Below are positions 14,410 to 24,354 of a DNA stretch of 64,000 nucleotides, one piece after another. The DNA comes from Unio delphinus. Taxonomy: Eukaryota > Mollusca > Bivalvia > Unionida > Unionidae. The notes under the pieces were generated by a model. It was not told where the DNA came from and did not search any database. It saw nothing but the letters and a program-made list of their open reading frames with translations. The stretch lies in assembly GCA_029339505.1 (NCBI GenBank), contig JAQISU010000118.1:6494001-6558000 (forward strand), written 5' to 3'. How positions within the stretch are numbered: the first letter of the stretch is position 1; each line of letters begins with the position of its first letter. The translations under genes and the position numbers were made by a program.

Positions 14410-14916
14410 ATGATTTCATCATCGCAATATCGCTATGATCAGGTCAGAGAGTATCAAACTAGACTCAAAACCCTGTCTGAGGAGTATGAATTGAAAATTA
14501 AAAAATATCGCAGGAGAATTACCGCAATTGATGTTACTGTGTACGCTGTGAGTGGTGTAATCACCGGAGCTGGTATTATACTGTCTTCAGTGACAATGAT
14601 GGCTCCGATAGCTGTTCCAATTTGCATTTCTGCGGCAACAACAATCGCTGGAATAATTTCAATAATCACAAAAAAAATATCCTCATGCAGCCAACGGAAA
14701 TTACAAGACTACATAATTCAATTTCATGTTGTGTCCACTGCATACTCGCAATTATCCTCATTGATATCGTCATCTCTCGATGATACAATTATATCAGAGA
14801 GTGAGTTTTCAGCGATGGTAGATATATATGAGTCTGCGATGTCAAAATTAGAAATACAACATGAATATAATAACAATGACAACACAGATGGAATTACTTC
14901 AACAAATAGTGGATAA
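14410..14916 (+). CDS. Two-pass membrane protein
   Basis: A 168-residue protein. A charged N-terminal helix (about 1-38) precedes two adjacent hydrophobic segments (about 40-62 and 65-86) separated by MMAP, then a positively charged turn and a helical C-terminal half with a polar tail. This looks like a helical hairpin anchored in a membrane, as in other Polintons, possibly for virion membrane interaction. The ATG follows AATTGAAAA by about 22 nt. Its 3' end overlaps the penton-like frame. Confidence 0.6.
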   Translation: MISSSQYRYDQVREYQTRLKTLSEEYELKIKKYRRRITAIDVTVYAVSGVITGAGIILSSVTMMAPIAVPICISAATTIAGIISIITKKISSCSQRKLQDYIIQFHVVSTAYSQLSSLISSSLDDTIISESEFSAMVDIYESAMSKLEIQHEYNNNDNTDGITSTNSG

Positions 14917-16228
14917 CACAAAACCAGTACAAACAAGCATGATCTCAATAACCTCAACGAATCCAGAATTCAGTGTGAATTTCCCCTCTCCGGTCCCAGT
15001 GAAGGAAATCGCGCTAGCAAAATTACGAGTATACCATAGTTGGCCAAATATTAGGTCAAAACCATTTGGTGGTCAACAACCGAATAATTCACTGGTATTT
15101 GCAAATAAGAATAAACCCGACGGTACCCCAGACTGGAATGTTGTTTCCATACCAACCGGATCATATCAAATTGAACAAATCAATGATGAATTCGCGCGTA
15201 GAATAAAATCGATTACTGGAGTAGAGTCAAAAATCGCTATAACAGTTCATGAACCAACACTATCATCTGCCATTGAAATAAACTCAGAAGAATACGTCGT
15301 AGATATCTATCAAAGCTCAATAAGAACCGTACTAGGATGGCCTGAATTACCACCCGGTGGAAAAACCGTTAAATTACCAGAACCACAAAAAACCGATTAT
15401 ATCACCGACAGGATAAAATCTGATAATCCAATAAAGAGTTATAGAGATTACAGTATTGCTAGCATCTTTTTTGCTCTTGGCACTATAGATAAGGGAGGGA
15501 AATATCTTTTTGTTAACGAACTTAAAATCGCTGAAAATTTCACAGCAATGAATAATGATTTTTCACTGTTGTTAATACCCCTTAAATCCGGCTCTCATAC
15601 CCGAGATGAATTTATCAGCGTCATAGAAACAGGCAACAAAATCATCAATGACATGGAAACATTTAATTCACAAATTATTCAAGAGATATTAAGTGACAGT
15701 AATCCTACAACAAGAACAATTTTTGCAGGAGGCAAGGGCATCCCCGTCAAGGATATACCCACAGTCAAACTACCAGGATATAACGTACCAGAACTACAAA
15801 AATCTCTCAGTGATGCCATCGATATTGGTTTTAAAATAATTCATGATACGTGGAAAAAAGCAACATCACCGGAAATAAAAATCCTGACCCATAATAATGA
15901 CCCAGATGGTGGTGGCAGGCATATTGCTCCGTTCAATGTGAATATTTCATCGGTGATAGCAATCAATTTAGTATGTGATGTGATCGAAGGAAGCTATCAA
16001 ATAAATTTAGAACGATCAAATCAAGCTCAGCAAGGATATATTTTGTATTCATTTGCACCAACAGCTCCTCCAGGGTTTTTAATAATTGAGTCCCCGGTGA
16101 ATCCAGTCTATATGCGATGTCATAATAATTCATTAACCAAAATTAATTTCAAACTCACAGATCAGTCTAATAATCTGATTGATTTACAAGAGGAGGTTTT
16201 ACAAATTAGTCTGTTTGTGAAATCGTAG
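14861..16228 (+). CDS. Penton-like minor capsid protein
   Basis: A protein of up to 455 residues. The N-terminal part contains YHSWPNI and later WNVVSIPTGSYQIEQIND, and the C-terminal strand-rich end contains VNPVYMRCHNNS and FKLTDQSNNLIDL. Such pieces are typical of Polinton penton/minor capsid proteins, whose single jelly roll occupies the five-fold vertices. The first Met overlaps the membrane-protein gene by 56 nt; Met 14876 or 14888 would reduce this. It ends 18 nt before the right inverted repeat. Confidence 0.8.
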   Translation: MNIITMTTQMELLQQIVDNTKPVQTSMISITSTNPEFSVNFPSPVPVKEIALAKLRVYHSWPNIRSKPFGGQQPNNSLVFANKNKPDGTPDWNVVSIPTGSYQIEQINDEFARRIKSITGVESKIAITVHEPTLSSAIEINSEEYVVDIYQSSIRTVLGWPELPPGGKTVKLPEPQKTDYITDRIKSDNPIKSYRDYSIASIFFALGTIDKGGKYLFVNELKIAENFTAMNNDFSLLLIPLKSGSHTRDEFISVIETGNKIINDMETFNSQIIQEILSDSNPTTRTIFAGGKGIPVKDIPTVKLPGYNVPELQKSLSDAIDIGFKIIHDTWKKATSPEIKILTHNNDPDGGGRHIAPFNVNISSVIAINLVCDVIEGSYQINLERSNQAQQGYILYSFAPTAPPGFLIIESPVNPVYMRCHNNSLTKINFKLTDQSNNLIDLQEEVLQISLFVKS

Positions 16229-16245
16229 TGATTTTCGTCGTAGTG

Positions 16246-16573
16246 ATTTACATGACCCTCGAACACGATATCGTATCGGACTGGATCAAATATTCGGTTA
16301 ACCCCAACTGAAAGTTCTAGCAGCAGAGAGGGTAGTGACAACGATGTTGTAGTCCCTTTTCCCAAAAAATGTAATAGTTGAAAAGTTTTTGATTTCATTA
16401 ATTTCATTGAATTTTTCATAATTTTTTTTTGGACCTCATCCATGAAACACACACATATTTGGGACCTGATGTCATTGACTTTGGGGTCTGATGTCATTGG
16501 TTTCATTGATTTTAAGCGTGATTTCAGTGAAAACTTGTCTAAAAATGTTGTCCGATACACCCTCTCTGCTGCT
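16246..16573 (-). repeat. Right terminal inverted repeat
   Basis: Reverse complement of the left repeat with scattered differences. The outer unit, 16319-16573, is bounded by the same inverted 15-mer as on the left. A 14-nt spacer replaces the 2-nt spacer seen on the left. The inner end duplicates the last codons of the packaging ATPase without the rest of the gene. Confidence 0.9.
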
Positions 16574-16578
16574 CAGCC
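16574..16578. repeat. Target-site duplication, right copy (CAGCC)
   Basis: Exact copy of 1626-1630 at the other boundary of the element. Confidence 0.8.
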
Positions 16579-16701
16579 TATTGGAAGAGAAGAGTCTATG
16601 TGGAAAGACAAGGTTGCTTGAAGAGAGTTCTCTTCTATGGACCCACAGTAAGGAGAAGTTTAAGGAAGAGAAGAAGATCTGTGAGATGTCCTCTGTGTTA
16701 A
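16579..16701 (+). pseudogene. 3' half of the split histone-type gene
   Basis: Forty codons plus TAA (16699-16701) continue in phase with the 5' half at 1520-1630. This part is strongly basic, with several Arg/Lys runs and a Cys-x-x-Cys at the end (CPLC), suggesting nucleic-acid or chromatin binding, but no family is recognised. The stop lies 27 nt before a perfect histone-type stem-loop. The Polinton separates it from its promoter, so the allele is presumably non-functional here. Confidence 0.55.
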
Positions 16702-16725
16702 CAAGACAACGTTAACATTACACAT

Positions 16726-16767
16726 AACGGCCCTTTTCAGGGCCACTCATAGGTCTCGAAAAGATAG
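16726..16767 (+). terminator. Histone-type 3' stem-loop and downstream element (rightward gene)
   Basis: AAC followed by GGCCCT-TTTC-AGGGCC (16729-16744) and ACTCA matches the histone mRNA consensus exactly. TCTCGAAAAGATAG (16754-16767) follows at the histone-downstream-element position and shares TCGAAAAGA with the leftward gene's element. The pair is nearly identical to that at 581-626. Confidence 0.92.
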
Positions 16768-16789
16768 TAGCTTTCATTGCCGCCATTTT

Positions 16790-17085
16790 TTTCCCTTGTC
16801 ACTCTACAGTCCCCAATACCAATCATATTCTCCATGTTATATTTCCCTTGTTATCTTTCCCTTGACGCTATATAGGCCCACTATGTTCCATTTCCCTTGA
16901 CGCTATACAGACCCACCCTGTTCAATTTCCCTTGACGCTATAGTACCCCAAGCTGTTTTGACGCTATAGTGCCCCAAGCTGTTTTTGACTGGATTTTCCC
17001 TTGACGCTATAAATCTTGACGCCATAGTGCCCCAAGCTGTTTTTGACTGGATTTTCCCTTGACGCTATAGTGCCCCCATATACTA
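16790..17085 (+). repeat. Irregular tandem repeat with core TTGACGCTATAGTGCCCC
   Basis: At least eight copies of a CCCTTGACGCTATA core, several followed by GTGCCCCAAGCTGTTTTTGAC, start just after the histone-type 3' end. Unit length varies (about 40-60 bp), and early copies are more degenerate. Confidence 0.75.
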
Positions 17086-17310
17086 CTAATGAAGTTGGAA
17101 AGCTTGAAAAAGGGAAAATATAATATGTATTGCATGAACTTTTATTATAATGTTTTTAGATTTGTTTCTAGTATGTAGTCAATATATTTGTGTTGTTTAA
17201 TTAAATAAAGGTCAGTTCCGTACCGACAGAGGAAATAGATGTTTTGTCTTCTTATTACAGATATACAGATGTAGCTGATTTAACATCATGGCGGCACTTG
17301 TTTAAGAGAG
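17086..17310. other. Unassigned sequence
   Basis: AT-rich sequence. I see no gene or clear element. Confidence 0.4.
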
Positions 17311-17460
17311 CTTTCTTTCTTTCTCTCTCTCTCTCTCTCTCAAAGATGTAGCCGTACAACAACCTTTATTACAACAACAACATCTTTTCTTACATAACAA
17401 GTGGTGGAACCTTTATTAAAATAACAACATCTTCTTACATAACAGAGACATTTATTATAA
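17311..17460. repeat. (CT)n followed by a duplicated 50-60 bp segment
   Basis: A CTTT/CT microsatellite (17311-17341) is followed by two imperfect copies of a segment around CCTTTATTA...CAACATCTT(TT)CTTACATAACA (about 17360 and 17410). Confidence 0.6.
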
Positions 17461-17953
17461 AGTCAGTGGAGCAAAACCAAAGTTTAGAAGTATATGTGAG
17501 AGACATTTGTGCTCACTATAAATTTTCCTGTACCCATAAGTTAAAGAAGTCTTAAGCATCATATATATAATAATACAAACATATAAGGTAAAATGATAAC
17601 AAACATTAATTGAAATGCTACATGTCGCTGATTATACGAACTTTATAAGAAACTGAAATTCTTTCAAACATTTAGAAAAAGAAAAATCTTAGGAAAGATC
17701 CAGGGTAAAAACGTTTACTGGGGTAAAACAGAAATACTGTTTGATTCGAAACTGGGGAAGAAACCGCCAGGTATTACCACCACCAGCTAATACCACTAGA
17801 TATAATCAAAGGTAGACTTAGTTAATGATTTACGGTGAAAATGTGATAATAATAAATTTTGAATAAATAATGGACAAAATCAAAAGACATGTAAAATGTG
17901 GATATAACCAAGAATAGGCCTAAATAATAACGTCAAAGATGCAAAAATTTACG
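17461..17953. other. Unassigned sequence
   Basis: AT-rich non-coding-looking DNA. No ORF, RNA gene or repeat is recognised. Confidence 0.4.
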
Positions 17954-18288
17954 TATGATCCCAAATATGGTATAGTAATGAAACCATGGATCTAACGAAC
18001 ACAATGCTACACTATGTACATATGATCCCAAATATGGTATAGTAATGAAACCATGGATCTAACGAACACAATGCTACAGAATTTGCATATGATCCCAAAT
18101 ATGGTATAGTAATGAAACCATGGATCTAACGAACACAATGCTACAGAATTTACATATGATCCCAAATATGGTATAGTAATGAAACCATGGATCTAATGAA
18201 CACAATGCTACAGAATTCACATATGATCCCAAATATGGTATAGTAATGAAACCATGGATCTAACGAACACAATGCTACAGTATATGGA
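17954..18288 (+). repeat. 67-bp tandem repeat, five copies
   Basis: TATGATCCCAAATATGG recurs at 17954, 18021, 18088, 18155 and 18222, exactly 67 bp apart. The copies are almost identical, so the expansion is recent. Confidence 0.9.
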
Positions 18289-18334
18289 TAGGAAAATAAT
18301 AAAATAAATGAGGTAGTGCACTACTTTTTGAAAC

Positions 18335-18650
18335 TGCTCCAGTGGCCTAGTAGTTAGAGCATCCACCGGAAAAGCGGGATGTCGTGGGTTCGATCCCCAG
18401 CCGAGTCGTACCAAAGACTTACAAATATGGTACTTACCTTGCTTGGCGCTCATTTTTAAGAGGTTAGTGTTAGGACTGGTAGGCCTGGTGTCAGGATAGT
18501 GTGAATGGGTGGGACATCATGTTACATGTCTGCGGCATGATACCACAGTGCTAGACATCACTATAAACTGCCTCACTGCAGACATCGTAGCGATATGACT
18601 GCAAAATCGTTAAAACTACGTTAAAATCATAATCAAACAAACAAACCAAA
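18335..18650 (+). mobile_element. tRNA-derived SINE (family 1)
   Basis: The head carries a Pol III A-box-like TGGCCTAGTAGTTAGAGC (from 18343) and a B box GGTTCGATCCC (18387-18397). A non-tRNA body with ATGATACCACAGTGCTAGACATC and CTGCCTCACTGCAGACATCG follows, then an A/CAAA-rich tail. The body recurs inverted at about 37990-38210 and 56575-56830, showing a dispersed family. It is not a functional tRNA gene because no complete cloverleaf is apparent. Confidence 0.8.
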
Positions 18651-18753
18651 CTTTTTAAAACAGTACCTATACAAACCGAAATAATGGTCATGGGAATACG
18701 AAAATTATAAAATATCCAAACAACAAATATCATTGATAGATTTGAAACCTGCT

Positions 18754-18890
18754 AGAAGCTCCGGTGGCATGAGTGATTAAAATGTTCGCTTCATATGCAG
18801 GAGGTCGATGGTTGCAAAAATGACAAAGACATAAAAATGGCACTTGCAGCTGCCTCAGTATTATAACTGAAACATTGTTAAAGCTACTTT
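18754..18890 (+). mobile_element. Degenerate tRNA-like SINE fragment
   Basis: GCTCCGGTGGCATGAGTGATTAAAATG resembles a decayed A-box head, and GGTCGATGGTTGCAAAA a decayed B-box region. Too eroded for a firm family assignment. Confidence 0.4.
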
Positions 18891-18897
18891 ACAAATC

Positions 18898-18902
<5 letters not shown>

Positions 18903-18982
<80 letters not shown>
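18903..18982 (+). repeat. (GA)n microsatellite
   Basis: About 80 bp of uninterrupted GA dinucleotides. Confidence 0.97.
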
Positions 18983-18987
<5 letters not shown>

Positions 18988-20150
18988 ACTCTTGATGAGT
19001 GATAAACTTGAGATGTAAAGAAGCTTTTTAACTCTCCACCCTCCTCAAAGCTTTTGACGGAATAAGATATATAATCCTTAGATGTACAGATAACACTGTA
19101 ATATAGACGGTACAAGATAGAAATGCGATGCATACAATAAACAAAGAGCAAAACAGATTACCACAGAATAAGATAGGAAAACATCCAGATATACAATGGA
19201 CTAAAGTCGCGGGAATGTGAAATAAAATAGCACGATTTCTAAACAACGCAACATGTTTATCTGCACAATGTATGGTTTCCAGGACATTAAATAGACGCAT
19301 CATTTGCAAAGAACAAATAGTCCACTATGTAGATTCACAGAAAGACCAATTCTATTATCGAATTTGAAATATGACAATTAAAAAGGAGAGACATTAACAA
19401 TGGGACACAAAAATATAGGTTGTTTAAGACTTTATGCACAAACAAAATAACAGATAATGAAACATACATACAATTATAAACTATATAACAAACGCAATAA
19501 CAAGACGTGGAAAGTATTTATACATACTGCATTTAAAAGGTGCGGGATGTGGATTAAGTTACTTAAACACCATCAGACTAATCGCATATGAATATTGCGT
19601 CTGTTTGATCGATGTGACACATGATCAGACTAATACCATATATATATTGCGTCTGCGTGATCAATGTGACACGTGATCAGATGAATATCGCACTATGGGT
19701 AGCGCCAAGCGTCGGTACGACCTTGCCAATCACCGATAATGACCGGACCGCCCTATATAATGAGATACATATTACGCAATAGACGTAGCAATATCAAATG
19801 AAAATGGTAACCCTCAACCTCATTACACTTAGTCCGATAAATAAGCTCCACACGTCTGTGTTGATACTGATGGACAATTTGTTGAGAAAACGTGAAGCGG
19901 TCGGCATCGGCATGCTTGGACGGGTAATGACAACACCTCCTTTTGATATCGTGTTTGACGCTCTGCCAACTGAACTACTACAACTTGCAATAATGGAAAT
20001 TAAATCCCTGCAGCTTTAAGTTGTAAATACTACTTATATTTTTGTAAGATACAAAAATCTAGGTTGGCGACAAAACCGATATAATGCAGAGTTAAAAATA
20101 TTGTAAACCTATACAACACTATTTTTTTCATTTATTGAATGAATAAGTTT
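18983..20150. other. Unassigned sequence with a short imperfect duplication
   Basis: No supported gene. At 19570-19690 a segment containing ATCAGACTAAT...ATATTGCGTCTG is duplicated imperfectly (about 63-bp period). A 73-codon frame at 19798-20019 has no supporting features. Confidence 0.4.
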
Positions 20151-21250
20151 GCATGCCGTCCATAACAGATTCAAGTTTCAGGGGATGCACCTGGAAAATA
20201 ATCCTCCTTGTGTTACGTGTTTAAGCTCTAATAAACTGTAACAAAGAAAGAGTGAAAACATCAAGCTTACTGGAATTAAATAAATAATGTATTTCGTTGG
20301 ACAAATATTGTATAAATGGAAATAACAGTCTGAAAATTCAAATCCTAAAATAATCCATGAATAATCCACAAGTTGAAATACAAAGTCTTAATAACGAAAT
20401 TTTGAAATAGATTTAAGTTCGAATCCTGTTGGAAAATCCAAGATAAAAGACGATGACGTATACTGAGATCTGTTTAATCATTAAATACAGTTCCTTGTAG
20501 ATATACAATATTTAACACTCCGGTGCTGGAACTCTGAATAAAAATTGTATAAACTATCTTTGTCCAAGAATTCAATATGGGCACATCAAATATTTCTATA
20601 GATACGATTTAATCCTTTATATTTCCAACTGGTCTGAATAAAAGTTAACATGGATTCAATAACTGGCTACATTAAAAGAAAATGACTGAACGTGAGATGT
20701 AAAAACTCCAAACTAACTATATTTCCGTAAAGCAAAGAGCATATGGTATTCTAATACGCAGTATGGAACGAAAATTGCCAAATTGTGAAATCAGGATACA
20801 AGGAGAGTCGCGTGATCGTTTATATCACGTAATCCTAACATGACCCTGACCAGAACCAATGATTTAACTTCAAGAATAAAAAGTTGTTTACTTCTTAACT
20901 CGTCCCATCTTGACCTTTGCAACCAACCAAACATTTTAAAATGAAAAAAAAAACCTGTCTACACGGTTGCCACTAACCTTGAATAATGGTCAGGTACTAG
21001 GTCAAAATTATTTGTTTACCAAAGAATAATTTCGAATAACGATTTTCAGGAACAAAGTCATCTCTAGTGGATATATTTCCTTTACAATAGCATGTATTGA
21101 AATATAAACCATTATTTAAATCTGACAAACAAACAATCACATTAAATATATATTAAATCAGATATACGTAATACTTATTCCCATGAAAAGGAAATATTTA
21201 TATTATAAAGCTTTCTTTTTATCATTAGATTAATTATACATTTAAGAAAA
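20150..21250 (-). repeat. LTR-like repeat, copy 1
   Basis: This stretch aligns by eye, in the same orientation, with about 29000-29910. Shared landmarks include CAGTTCCTTGTAG, CACATCAAATATT, AACTGGTCTGAA, TTAACATGGATTC and AAAAGTTGTTTACTTCTT. A shorter related piece lies near 33050-33350. Given the minus-strand gypsy RT and gag remnants between and beside them, I read these as LTRs of one family. Confidence 0.5.
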
Positions 21251-21449
21251 CACAAACACTTTTATTAATTACAGTGTCCATGAATTAATACATTACTACA
21301 CAATGGAAATCGCATCTGCTATTAACTTATGTATTCCCTTGATGTGCCTGGTCTTAAGATTATATCACTAAAGCAATAACTTCATCTTAGTGTCTGAAAG
21401 TTGTATTAACATACATAGGGAATTAAGAGATAGCTTGACCTTATCCTAT

Positions 21450-22130
21450 ATAGGATTAACTTGTCCACATGTTTTAGAAACGTTACTCTAGCACGGCAGA
21501 GTACACTATTATATGATAATTGTTACATTTGCATTGGTGAGTCTGTCAAAAAATTTCGGAATAGTTACTAAATATTCTTTCCCGGTGTCGTTGTAAACGA
21601 TGACATCATTGATTTAAGCATCACAATTATATATACCAGAGGTGATTATAATCATAAGACGTTGAATGGGACTTTATGATCCTTTCATACCAAACGCATT
21701 ACTTTACATTGGTAAAGTAAATCTGGATTCACGAATGCCGAAATTTCCTTTGTCCTTCAGTTAGTGGCATTTGCCAAAATCATTTCAGAAGGTCTAATTT
21801 GGTAACATACTTGACATTTCCGCTCTTATCAATACATTCATCGATTTTTGGTAACGGAAATAAGTCTGTCTTTCTCACACTATTCACTTTCCTATAATCG
21901 GTGCAGATAAGGAAAGTTTTATCTTGTTTTGGAAAAAGTATCCATCTTAAATTCCAGATGCTTTTACCTATGCAATCATATTCCAGCAAATACTAAATAT
22001 CTTTGTTTCCAGGTATTCCTGTTTGAGAGGGTTCATCCTGTACGGATGACGTTTCTCAGGTTTGGAATCTAAAATGTCAGCGTCATCTAAAATTGTGTTT
22101 GTCCTTGTAGGAATATATGTCGATATGTGC
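21450..22130 (-). pseudogene. Gypsy (Metaviridae) reverse-transcriptase remnant
   Basis: The minus strand encodes TDYRKVNSVRKTDLFPLPKI (21780-21989 frame), a gypsy-type RT motif. Recognisable RT continues on both sides through frameshifts: a KRHPYRMNP-like upstream part near 22060, and a DDVIVYNDTGKEYL-like part near 21570 where the catalytic YIDD is decayed. RNase H and integrase are not seen. This is a dead fragment of a minus-strand LTR retrotransposon. Confidence 0.8.
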
Positions 22131-24350
22131 TCTTATTTAATTAATAACTGTTTGAGGTCGTTTATTTCTTGCTTCTACAAAAATGGTATTTTCTAGTCGA
22201 GATCTTTCATATTTCTTCATTCCGAAGATTTGTCTCTCCAGTATCAGTATATTGCGATACTATTCCTTCATTTGAATCTTCAATGAGTGGGACATGTACA
22301 ACTAAGTTAATTGCATGTTTAACCTGGCTATACATTTAAATATATTGATAATCTTGTAAGTTATTCAGATCACAGGAGCACTAATATTATATTTTATCTC
22401 ATTGATTTTATTATTAACTGTTCAAGGGCCGTAAAATCTAATCTGAAGAATCTTCATTGTAGTTCTGTAAAACGTATATTTAATTTAGGACATGAATTGC
22501 CGAATGCCAAATTCAACAATTATAAAGGTCTCGTGGACTAGGTTAGCATGAGGTGCTCCCAGTATTATATTTATTTATTACATAAGACCCACCCTGGCTC
22601 GCTTTTGTTAGGAATCGAATTATTGATAGAGGGATGCAAAAGCTCTGAGCCCCCAGACAACGATGCCGACAGTAAAATTCAAATAGACAACAAGTTAATA
22701 CCACTCAATAACATATAATCATTTCTCAAATGAAATTCAATATTGAAAACCCGATCACTCGTCTTTCACTCGACCAAGTGTGATAGAATTGTGCTCCTGT
22801 ACTGTGTTCCTACTCATCTGTATTATTCCTTTCTTCTGACTGGTACTCCAGTACCCCTTTAGTCCTTCAACTACGTCTTTCAAACGTATGCCTCCATTCT
22901 CATTATCTTGTCTCCCAGAGAATCAGTTTCCTACAGCTTATCAGGTTCCTACCAGCTTTCTGTATGAACACATAAGGACATTAGCATATTCCTCTAGCTA
23001 TATAGTCTCACAATAAACACCAATATATCATCAGTTAAGCCATTACCTTATTTGGTCACGCATAAGTGCACATCGAAATATCCATGCTTTCTGGTATGGT
23101 ATACACGGTATCAACTGCTTATCATGCATACATCAATACATTTCATCACATCGGTATATATAGATTCTCAGTCTTATTATACAGAGCTATAGCACATAAA
23201 CAGACCATTAATGTGCATTACCTTACTACAAAGTATACACAGATATCCACATATTCATGCTCTGATATATCCTTACACATTACACTCCTACAAAGTATAC
23301 ACAAATAGTCAAATATCCCTATTAACTAATGCTGACACTGCAATCTTTATGCAAAATTATAATTCAATTCAACGTTTGCAAATCTAGAATATCACATAAA
23401 TAAATGCACGAGTTACTACACATTAACCCAATAGCGGATTACAACATTAATTCTTTACATAACATTGCTCAAATCTCAAAACATGCATGCAGATCAAACA
23501 CTGCAAATGAAACAAGCTATACAAAGGAATCAGACCCTATAAATGGTAATTCTACGTTCTAACGATTCTCGTAATGAAGTATACAAACTACACATAATTA
23601 AAGTACAATTACTTAGCCGTAATAGATTACAACAATCGAGCAAATAAGTCACTGATCTGTATGAAGTTCCTTTACAATTCCCAGAATGACAATGGTTCAG
23701 GCCAATTTCGAATGACGTTCGGAGTAGCTTTTAAGTTCCTATATTTCACGCAAGATGGTTTAGCGACTACTGACATTTAGTTTCCAATATACTAGGTTTA
23801 AGCTTGCGACTCCAATGATGGCCACGCCTTGCTCAATTCCGAGCGTATGTTGATTCACCACATGTCTACATAATTAGAAGACATTACCCCCTCCCCGGCA
23901 GTCAGACGAGTGATTGTTGTCTATCGCCCTGTTTAGAATAAAAATAATGGGTAGTTAAAAGAGGATCACTGTGATAAATACGCTCTGACTGATCCAAACT
24001 AGGAGTGAAAGTGACCTCACCAAATAATAGTACATGTGTCAGCTAAACGAATATTTTCCTTATCGTATCCATAAATATGGTAAAAACACAAACTGGGAAT
24101 TAATCAGGGATTTCATTTAATTTGGAATGACTTTCTGATCCAAACGAAGCTTGTCAGTTACAAATGGATAAGCACAATAAGCACAAGCTCTTCCCCAGGC
24201 AAGTCGTGGCCTAGTAATACATGATTGAACTATACGGGTAAAACAAAGGCTATTTCGAATGTCACGGGTCCTGAGACTACGTCTGTCTGTTGACAAATTT
24301 ACACTATGGAGAGGAACATTAACAAAGCCACACGCCCTGATCAAGAACGC
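22131..24350. other. Retroelement-derived or unassigned sequence
   Basis: Mostly AT-rich DNA without an ORF. The segment 22530-22800 contains CTCGTCTTTCACTCGACC and a GGTGCTCCCAGTATTATA block, whose inverted counterparts occur at 33728-33945. Two non-allelic copies of one element therefore lie in opposite orientations. Around 23220 and 23290 CTACAAAGTATACACA is repeated. Confidence 0.4.
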
Positions 24351-24354
24351 TCTC

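Larger units (their letters stand above)
1631..16573. mobile_element. Polinton/Maverick (adintovirus-like) element, 14,943 bp, apparently complete
   Basis: The element is bounded by inverted repeats starting AGCAGCAGAGAGGG and by a 5-bp direct duplication. It carries the Polinton hallmark set: DDE integrase, family-B-like polymerase, A32-type packaging ATPase, adenain-type protease, double jelly-roll major capsid and penton-like minor capsid. It also has zinc-ribbon/PLA2, NUMOD/HNH, fibre-like, core-like and membrane proteins. All of these frames are long and uninterrupted, apart from the A9 site between zinc ribbon and PLA2. Such elements can integrate themselves and probably form virions. 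Intact genes suggest a fairly young insertion, although the two inverted repeats already differ at about a dozen sites. Confidence 0.95.

Noticed and set aside
16162..16560. 132-codon leftward frame
   Set aside because: Runs through the right inverted repeat; mirror of the non-coding left repeat, not a gene.
18335..18410. Functional tRNA gene
   Set aside because: Good A and B boxes, but no complete cloverleaf, and the body is shared by dispersed copies: a SINE head.
19798..20019. 73-codon frame as a small gene
   Set aside because: No splice sites, homology or compositional support; length expected by chance.
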